Assembly (NCBI GenBank): GCA_947624335.1 | Contig: CANQJX010000004.1 | Coordinates: 1-22,300 of the forward strand | Source of the DNA: an uncultured Marvinbryantia sp. | Lineage (GTDB): Bacteria; Bacillota; Clostridia; Lachnospirales; Lachnospiraceae | Length of the DNA stretch: 22,300 nt | Direction: 5' to 3' | Shown: positions 15,473 through 20,806 of the stretch, piece after piece | Numbering within the stretch: the stretch's first letter is position 1 | Layout: every line of letters begins with the position of its first letter | Made by a program: the position numbers and the translations under genes | The notes under the pieces: model-generated | The model's input: only the letters and a program-made list of their open reading frames with translations | Database searches by the model: none | Told to the model about the DNA's origin: nothing

Positions 15473-16828
15473 TTATTCCTCGTGCGCCAAAGCCCACTGA
15501 TTTGCCCAGCCGTCAACGAATGCGGTTACCACTGCATCCCAGTCGCCCGAACCGTCCGTGTAAGCGGTCAGCGCGGATACCAGGTCCGCTCTGAAATCAT
15601 CTACATTCGGAGTAGAATTGAAGCTCCATGCCAGAGACGTCTTGCCCTGCGCTGCCAGATCGTTGATACATTTTGCAAGCGTATTCTTAATCTCATAGTC
15701 GCCTGTGAAGGTGTCAAACGGAGCGCTTAAGCCCATCTGGTTGATAACGCTGTCGCGTCCTTCGTCAGAGGTGATAACCCACTCAAGGAAATCAAGAGAC
15801 GCCTGAATGTCTTCTTCGGAAGCCTGGCTGTTGATTGCCCAGTAGTTCTCCGTACCAACGGAAAGGCCCTCGTTCTCATCGTCTACGCCAAAGTAAATCG
15901 GCATCATAGCGATATCGTCCGCCGTTATTTCATAACCATTGTCCGGGTTGGTCAGTTCAGAGAATTCCCAGTCGCCGTTCTGATAGAAAACTGCTTCGCC
16001 CATGCCAAATTCTGTTCTCGCGTCATAAGCGCCGGAAGCCAGCGTTGCCGGATCCGCGGAAGAAGTGCTGATGTACAGATCCCATACGTTCTTATAGTTG
16101 TCAAGATAGGTGCCGTCAATGGTTGCTTCGCCAAGGATCGTATCGCACTCGTCGTCTAAGAACTCATAGTACAGCGGGAGGTTGATCAGATGTCCGGAGA
16201 ATCTCCAGGAAGAACCGCTGTCCAGACCTGAGGAGGTAAACGCTCCCGTCAGGAAGGTGCCAAGCGCGTCATTGATCTCGTCCACGCGGGAGTTGATATC
16301 TTCTGCAACCGCTTTTAACGTATCAAAGCTGTTAATCTCGTCGATGGAAGAAACAACCGCGCCTTCCATGCCGCAGTACTGCTCAAGGATCGTCTTGTTA
16401 TAAATCAGGCCGAAGCACTCCAGAGAATTTGCAACGCCTGCGATCTTGCCGTCCTCAGTCGCCTGTACAAACGCTTTATCGGTCAGATGATTGTAGATCG
16501 CGCTGTCTTTCAGGTCATAAATGTAATTTTCCCATGTCTTTACCGCGTCCGCGTTGCCGACATTAAAGATCGTCGGCATTTCTGATTTTGCCATCTCGGA
16601 CTGAAGCGTAGTATTATACTCGCCGCTTGCCGCTGTAAGAACCGTTACCGGAACGCCTGTCTGCTCTGTATAAACAGCCGCCAGATCCTGCCATGCCTGA
16701 TCGATTTCCGGTTTGAAGTTCAGGTAATAAACCTTTCCGCTTCCCGCCTCTGCGCTTGCCGGCATTACCAGCGTGCCTGCAACCATCGCTGCGCAAAGTG
16801 CCAATGATACTGCTTTTCTCATTTTCAT
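15473..16828 (-). CDS. ABC transporter extracellular sugar-binding protein (probable maltodextrin)
   Basis: A 451-residue family 1 solute-binding protein that captures sugar outside the membrane and delivers it to the two permeases. The signal peptide is residues 1 to about 28 (KMRK, hydrophobic core, MPASAEA). The body has typical signatures: TGVPVTVLTAASGEYNTTLQSEMAK, PTIFNVGNADAVKTWENYIYDL, AGVANSLECFGLIYNKTIL and a GMGEAVFYQNGDWE segment. The open frame runs to 16954, but ATG 16826-16828 follows AGGAG (16838-16842) by nine bases and opens a normal signal peptide; the extra residues would cross the operators. No lipobox cysteine is evident at the cleavage region, unusual for a monoderm. 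Substrate is inferred from malQ. Confidence 0.92.
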   Translation of the reverse strand: MKMRKAVSLALCAAMVAGTLVMPASAEAGSGKVYYLNFKPEIDQAWQDLAAVYTEQTGVPVTVLTAASGEYNTTLQSEMAKSEMPTIFNVGNADAVKTWENYIYDLKDSAIYNHLTDKAFVQATEDGKIAGVANSLECFGLIYNKTILEQYCGMEGAVVSSIDEINSFDTLKAVAEDINSRVDEINDALGTFLTGAFTSSGLDSGSSWRFSGHLINLPLYYEFLDDECDTILGEATIDGTYLDNYKNVWDLYISTSSADPATLASGAYDARTEFGMGEAVFYQNGDWEFSELTNPDNGYEITADDIAMMPIYFGVDDENEGLSVGTENYWAINSQASEEDIQASLDFLEWVITSDEGRDSVINQMGLSAPFDTFTGDYEIKNTLAKCINDLAAQGKTSLAWSFNSTPNVDDFRADLVSALTAYTDGSGDWDAVVTAFVDGWANQWALAHEE

Positions 16829-16837
16829 GATCTTGTT

Positions 16838-16842
16838 CTCCT
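16838..16842 (-). promoter_or_regulatory. Ribosome binding site fixing the solute-binding protein start
   Basis: AGGAG on the minus strand, nine bases before ATG 16828. It excludes the upstream in-frame starts, which would translate the operator array. Confidence 0.8.
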
Positions 16843-16876
16843 TTTTCTTGAATTGAGGTTGATAGTTACACGTTTC

Positions 16877-16912
16877 GGAAACGTTTTCGGTATCGTTATC
16901 GGTAACGTTTCC
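16877..16912 (-). promoter_or_regulatory. Three abutting 12-bp LacI-type operator boxes
   Basis: Read on the plus strand, GGAAACGTTTTC (16877-16888), GGTATCGTTATC (16889-16900) and GGTAACGTTTCC (16901-16912) follow each other without a gap; a shared pattern is GGWAWCGTTWYC around a central CG. The first and third are near-palindromes. A fourth CGTTT lies at 16871. They are just downstream of the predicted start of transcription, so binding would block elongation or initiation. LacI-family (MalR or CcpA-like) recognition is inferred. Confidence 0.7.
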
Positions 16913-16925
16913 AATTTCTGTTCTT

Positions 16926-16954
16926 ATCCTATCACACACGCAAAAAGAATACAA
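16926..16954 (-). promoter_or_regulatory. Promoter of the maltodextrin operon
   Basis: On the minus strand TTGTAT (16954-16949), a 17-base spacer and TAGGAT (16931-16926). Transcription would start near 16919, placing the three operator boxes at about +7 to +42. Confidence 0.65.
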
Positions 16955-17023
16955 GATGTTTTTCTCTTATTTTTACTTTTTTGTATATTTTTCATGTTTT
17001 TAATCTTGCTTTTTTGTGCATTT

Positions 17024-17638
17024 TTAACTATGGTTTTCCTGTTCCAGATATACGCGATAGATTTCCGAAAGCCGCGCCCCGGGCGGACAAACGTGATCCT
17101 GTATCGCCGCTGCTTCTATCGGCATATCCAGTACGTCCTCCTGCGTAAGTTCGCCTTCCAGGTAATTGACCAGTTTTACGGATTCAAACAGCGGCGTCGT
17201 ACGATCCTGCGGACGGACAACTCTGCGAAAGCCGTATACATAGCAGACCATATCCTTTTCCGGTTTCTTTTCCAGCAGCTCCCAGTCTTCCCCCGCCGTA
17301 AAGGCGAACAGTTCCGTTTGGACAGATTCTGTTTTTCGTCTGGTCTGCGGATCTACCAATATGATATTTTTTACCGGCACCGACACGCGCAAAAAAATCC
17401 AGGCGTCCGTCTTTCCCGTATTGGTGACAATCGGATTTTTCGGCACGGCGCTGTCCGGCGTCAGCCCTTCGGCCTGTTCCGGCTCCCACGCCGGCTCCGT
17501 AAGGTCGATCTTTACGCCTCCCGTCGTAACAACATTGCGAACGGTTTTTTGATCCTGCAGATATGCGTTTGTAATCCCCGAAGACGCGGCGAACAGGGAA
17601 AATCCCAAAAACACCGCGGCCGCCCGCTCTTTTTTCAT
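17024..17638 (-). CDS. SipW-dependent TasA/CalY-like secreted protein (CPF_0494-type), putative fibre subunit
   Basis: A 204-residue exported protein. The N-terminus has the alternate signal peptide cut by SipW-type peptidases: KKER, hydrophobic core, then NAYLQDQKTVRNVVTTGGVKI at about 24-44, the AYLxDxxxxxNxxxxGxVxI pattern of TasA/camelysin relatives. The mature part reads like the family: KNPIVTNTGKTDAWIFLRVSVP (67-88) and a C-terminal DMPIEAAAIQ (171-180). Members form or cap extracellular fibres. Last gene of the operon; its ATG overlaps the sipW stop by 4 bases and follows GGAGG by seven. In Bacillus the fibre gene also sits directly after sipW, so this is the best candidate for the major subunit. 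No clear terminator follows. Confidence 0.85.
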   Translation of the reverse strand: MKKERAAAVFLGFSLFAASSGITNAYLQDQKTVRNVVTTGGVKIDLTEPAWEPEQAEGLTPDSAVPKNPIVTNTGKTDAWIFLRVSVPVKNIILVDPQTRRKTESVQTELFAFTAGEDWELLEKKPEKDMVCYVYGFRRVVRPQDRTTPLFESVKLVNYLEGELTQEDVLDMPIEAAAIQDHVCPPGARLSEIYRVYLEQENHS

Positions 17639-18132
17639 GCGATTTCCTCCTTATCCGGCGCTTTGCCGCAGAACGCAGGCGCTTTGTGCATCAGAACCAT
17701 CCAAAAAAGCATACCCGCAAGCAGCAGTTTTCCCGCGCCGCTTTTTAAGATTTCCAGCAAATATCCCGCTCCCGGAATCCAAAAGCGCACAACGCCGTCC
17801 ACATTGCAATAGGGAACCGGCTTTGCGTCCGCCTGTCCGTTTGCGTCCCCTTTGGTAAAAAACGTATGGTCCGTCTCGTTTTTTCCTATCACCCGGTGCG
17901 TGACGCTTGTACGTCCGTCTCCGACCGTATAAGTGATCACGTCTCCCTCCTGTATTTCCTCAAATTTTGCGTCGCTTACCCATACGGCGCTTCCGGTGCC
18001 GATGGCGGGCGCCATGCTGCCGCTCATTACGCGATATATACGGAATCCGCATATCAGAAGAACTCCCGCCGCAGCCAGAAAAAAGACCTCCATCTTCCAT
18101 ACCAGATCAGCGATCCGTTTCCGATAGTTCAT
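17635..18132 (-). CDS. sipW: Signal peptidase I of the SipW (ER-like) type
   Basis: A 165-residue membrane peptidase that removes signal peptides from TasA-like exported proteins. It has two membrane segments (about 15-31 and 136-148). Catalytic Ser39 lies in VMSGSMAPAI and the second catalytic residue is His79 in SVTHRV, the histidine that marks the SipW/archaeal/ER class in place of lysine; FTKGDAN at 92-98 is the third conserved box. The frame could begin one codon earlier at TTG, but ATG 18130-18132 lies ten bases after AGGAGG. It overlaps the upstream gene by 26 bases and the downstream fibre gene by 4, so it is made with its own substrates. Confidence 0.94.
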   Translation of the reverse strand: MNYRKRIADLVWKMEVFFLAAAGVLLICGFRIYRVMSGSMAPAIGTGSAVWVSDAKFEEIQEGDVITYTVGDGRTSVTHRVIGKNETDHTFFTKGDANGQADAKPVPYCNVDGVVRFWIPGAGYLLEILKSGAGKLLLAGMLFWMVLMHKAPAFCGKAPDKEEIA

Positions 18133-19315
18133 CAATCATTCGCCTCCTGTTCTTTCGTTCGATCCAAAGGGCCGCCCACATCCCCGCGCCGCTTGTAAGA
18201 AACAGCGCCGTCCACATACCGGCCTGCGCGTTATCCCCTGTCTGCGGCGCGCTTGCCTGTACAAGCCCGCCGTCCTCCCCGCGCGCGGAAAATACCCACG
18301 TTACCTTTCCCGTCAGTTTTTGAAAACGGTTGTCCATCTGCGGTGAAAGCGACAAGGTTACCTGCAGCGTCTTACTTTGTCCCGGCGCAAACGTTCCCAG
18401 ACTAATATCCCCGTACATGGAAGTTTGCGCATCTTTTCCTCTTGCGGCTCCGCGGTAAAGAATCCGCGTTCCCTCCCTTACCTCGATCTGCGCATATTTT
18501 TTTAAAAGCTGATCCACCAGCCGCCTCCGGCTGTCCGTCATCGGCAGCTGCCCGCCGTCTTTTGCATGCAGAAACAGTTCCGCCGTTTCTTCGGAATCAT
18601 TCCTGACGATCACGTTCTGGCTGCGCCCGCAGCTCGGAAGAAGATTTTTAAAACCGGCGAACAGATCTGTCTGATCCGCTTTCACCGCAAAGCCCTCTTT
18701 GCTTCCCAGAAAGATGATTTCCGTATCTTTCTTTTCATAGTCGTCCTCCCATTGAATCCCCAGGTCTTTGAGCGAAACATTCCACAAATCCGCCGCGTCT
18801 TTTTGCGCCTGCGTAAATTCCATGCAAACCGCTATCTGCGCGTCTTTTCCCCTGTATGCGCTTCCCGCCAGAGGCGACAGCCGGTAAGAACGCAACAGCG
18901 GTTCTTTTGTCGTTTCCCCCGCCCTTAAAATATCTTTATAATAAAACCACCCGTCCGGACGCTGTTCCCATGCCTCCGTATTATACGCGATCTCAATCAA
19001 ATCGGGATCCAGCGCGGGATCCTTTATCAGAATCCGGTCCTGTCCGCGCACGCCAAAAGCTTTCTCCACCGAAACCCGTACCAAAAGATCCGCCGTACCC
19101 GTATTTTTTACGTTTACTATCTTATCCACTTCCTGCGACGGATCTACATGCGGCGGTTCCTCATAGGCCTCCCCGATCCGGGCGCTGCAGGACGCCATGG
19201 TCAAAAAGTTTTCCGTATCCTGCCGCGCCGCCCAGTTTCCAAACGCCAGCCCGCTCAGGGAAAATACCAGTCCGATTGCCGTCAGGCTGATCAGATTTTG
19301 TTTCCCTTTTTTCAT
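18107..19315 (-). CDS. SipW-dependent surface protein with PQTGD sorting-type C-terminus
   Basis: A 402-residue protein with a SipW-style N-terminus: KKGKQN, hydrophobic core, then GNWAARQDTENFLTM, where the N of the AxLxDxxxxxN pattern is kept. Residues about 45-185 resemble the TasA-like domain (KIVNVKNTGTADLLVRVSVE, 65-84). A second beta-rich domain occupies about 200-345 (VIVRNDSEETAELFLHAKDG). The end has APQTGD (357-361 core), a hydrophobic segment (365-385) and KNRRR, the layout of a sortase substrate, although the first position is A rather than L. This suggests it anchors the fibre to the wall. No sortase gene lies in the window. ATGA overlap with the gene upstream, 26-base overlap with sipW downstream. 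Confidence 0.83.
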   Translation of the reverse strand: MKKGKQNLISLTAIGLVFSLSGLAFGNWAARQDTENFLTMASCSARIGEAYEEPPHVDPSQEVDKIVNVKNTGTADLLVRVSVEKAFGVRGQDRILIKDPALDPDLIEIAYNTEAWEQRPDGWFYYKDILRAGETTKEPLLRSYRLSPLAGSAYRGKDAQIAVCMEFTQAQKDAADLWNVSLKDLGIQWEDDYEKKDTEIIFLGSKEGFAVKADQTDLFAGFKNLLPSCGRSQNVIVRNDSEETAELFLHAKDGGQLPMTDSRRRLVDQLLKKYAQIEVREGTRILYRGAARGKDAQTSMYGDISLGTFAPGQSKTLQVTLSLSPQMDNRFQKLTGKVTWVFSARGEDGGLVQASAPQTGDNAQAGMWTALFLTSGAGMWAALWIERKNRRRMIDELSETDR

Positions 19316-20067
19316 GCGCCAAACCCCCTCTCCTCCACGCGGCCGCGGTCTGTCTGATTATCCAGCGCTTCCATCGCTTCTTCGCGGCTTGCAAAACCCG
19401 CCGTCTGGATCGCCTCCGCGTGTACTTCAATCTGAAAATCTCCTAACCGCTCCATCTCCTCGTTTGTCCATTGGGCCGGTATCGCCAGCACGGTAAACAG
19501 AGCCGCCTGTTCTCCGGCAAAAAGCACGCCCCGCCCGTCTTCTCCCATGTAATCGCACACAATCTCGTTCCCAAAGGAACGCGTTTCGTCTATCGAAAAG
19601 AGCGGATTTATCATCGGCAGTTCCTGTATTTTTTCCAGAGAATAGCCGGGGACGCTTCCCGGAATCAGCGTTTCCCCCGCGCCTTTTTCTTCGTAAGTTC
19701 CCGTATAGGTATCGTCATAACGGATGATGGCCCGGATAAGCGCAAGCCGGCTCTCCTGCGTGATCATGCGCCCGTCCCGCTCTGTCAGTAAAATCCGCAT
19801 GCGCGCATAGCACGCCCGTTCTCCCCGTTCGCCGGTAATGTTTTTGATCGTCGGATTTTTATACACGCAAGATCCCGGATAAACATTTTTCCCGTCCCCT
19901 TCTTCGGGATCCCAGTCCGGTTCCTGCAGGCCGATCTGCAGATCCCCCACCGTAAAGATATTTTCCACGGTTTCTTTTCCCGTAAAATATCCTGCGGCGC
20001 CCCATGCGGCGGCAAGCGCCGCCGCGGCAAAGCACAGTACCGCTACTCGTTTTTCCCGCTTGCTCAT
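19312..20067 (-). CDS. SipW-dependent TasA/CalY-like secreted protein
   Basis: A 251-residue exported protein with SKREK, a hydrophobic alanine-rich core and GYFTGKETVENIFTVGDLQI, matching the SipW-cleaved signal pattern. After it come LQEPDWDPEEG, KNPTIKNITGE and RACYARMRILL, the same order seen in the 204-residue protein, and a C-terminal FQIEVHAEAIQTAGF. The frame is open five codons further (GTG), but ATG 20065-20067 follows GGGAGG by seven bases and overlaps the upstream stop as ATGA; the GGGAGG lies inside the longer frame. Its tail (HAEAIQ, then EEAMEAL) resembles that of the first gene (YAEAVH, then KEAWEAVL), suggesting duplication. Role as a minor fibre component is inferred. Confidence 0.85.
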   Translation of the reverse strand: MSKREKRVAVLCFAAAALAAAWGAAGYFTGKETVENIFTVGDLQIGLQEPDWDPEEGDGKNVYPGSCVYKNPTIKNITGERGERACYARMRILLTERDGRMITQESRLALIRAIIRYDDTYTGTYEEKGAGETLIPGSVPGYSLEKIQELPMINPLFSIDETRSFGNEIVCDYMGEDGRGVLFAGEQAALFTVLAIPAQWTNEEMERLGDFQIEVHAEAIQTAGFASREEAMEALDNQTDRGRVEERGFGA

Positions 20068-20558
20068 AGCACCGCCTCCCACGCTTCTTTCATGCCGCGT
20101 CCGCCGCAGTGCACCGCTTCCGCGTATACGAGGATTTCAAACGCCGGAATTTCCTTCGCTTCTTTTCTGATCGTAACGTGATCGAACAGCGTTCCCGTAT
20201 CCGCGCCCGCCAAAAGCGGTTCCAGCCAGTAATAAAAACCGTCCGCGCCTTTTTCCCAGCCCGGATTTATCGCAAGCGGCTCGCAAAGCGCCTCCGCATC
20301 GCTGTCCGAGAAATGTACGGACATCCGCACATAGCACGCGGTATCCGAGGAATTGACTGCGCGGGGCGCTTTTTTGACAATCTGGCCGGCTTCTGTTTTC
20401 CCCGGCGGCTCAAATTCTTCCGGAACCTCGATGTCGACGGGAGAAGCGCGGAACCGGTTAACCGCGTCATCCCGCGCCAGTAAATAGGCATAGGATACGC
20501 CTGCGCCCACACCCAGAAGAAGCGCGGCTGCAAGCGCGCCGATCATAAAATTTTTCAC
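20064..20558 (-). CDS. Small SipW-dependent TasA/CalY-like secreted protein, first gene of operon
   Basis: A 164-residue exported protein: KNFM, hydrophobic core, then SYAYLLARDDAVNRFRASPV (about 22-41), a close match to the alternate signal motif. The mature region is short, with a DTACYVRMSVHF strand like those in its operon partners, DGFYYWLEPLLAG and the C-terminal VYAEAVH. It starts with GTG 20556-20558, seven bases after GGAAGG; an ATG four codons inside would cost little and cannot be fully excluded. It leads the five-gene operon and is preceded by a leader carrying two stem-loops. Possibly an assembly or tip protein; not known. Confidence 0.82.
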   Translation of the reverse strand: MKNFMIGALAAALLLGVGAGVSYAYLLARDDAVNRFRASPVDIEVPEEFEPPGKTEAGQIVKKAPRAVNSSDTACYVRMSVHFSDSDAEALCEPLAINPGWEKGADGFYYWLEPLLAGADTGTLFDHVTIRKEAKEIPAFEILVYAEAVHCGGRGMKEAWEAVL

Positions 20559-20603
20559 TCAATTTCCTTCCTTTCTTCTGTTATCTGCATATGTTCTGAA
20601 TCG

Positions 20604-20624
20604 TTGGCGGATACGCCGGAATAT
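20604..20624 (-). promoter_or_regulatory. Shared leader stem-loop element, copy 2 (SipW operon)
   Basis: On the minus strand GGCG-TATC-CGCC forms a stem-loop between ATATTC and AAC. It differs from the copy at 10856-10876 at only two of 21 bases: one in the loop and one at the stem base. It lies about 26-46 bases into the predicted leader, further from its promoter than copy 1. Confidence 0.65.
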
Positions 20625-20626
20625 AC

Positions 20627-20645
20627 GCGGAAAAGATATTTCCGC
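20627..20645 (-). promoter_or_regulatory. Second stem-loop in the SipW operon leader
   Basis: GCGGAAA-TATCT-TTTCCGC on the minus strand, a perfect 7-bp stem immediately before the shared element and close to the predicted 5' end of the message. There is no U-run, so it is not a terminator. It may stabilise the RNA or form part of a composite regulatory structure. Confidence 0.5.
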
Positions 20646-20656
20646 TGACAGTTTTT

Positions 20657-20685
20657 AGTTTAGCACAGATGTACCCATATTGCAA
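20657..20685 (-). promoter_or_regulatory. Promoter of the SipW operon
   Basis: On the minus strand TTGCAA (20685-20680), a 17-base spacer and TAAACT (20662-20657). Transcription would start near 20650, giving a leader of roughly 90 bases before the GTG start. Confidence 0.65.
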
Positions 20686-20806
20686 GTAGTAATTTTATTT
20701 TTTCTGTTTATATCTCTTATTGTATTTTCGTTTCCGGCTCTGCCGCAAAGACACATTCTTTTGCTTTCTTTTGCATAAACTGTTTAAAAATAAACGGAGT
20801 CTGTAT

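Noticed and set aside
16829..16954. N-terminal extension of the sugar-binding protein
   Set aside because: It would translate the operators and part of the promoter and would bury the signal peptide.
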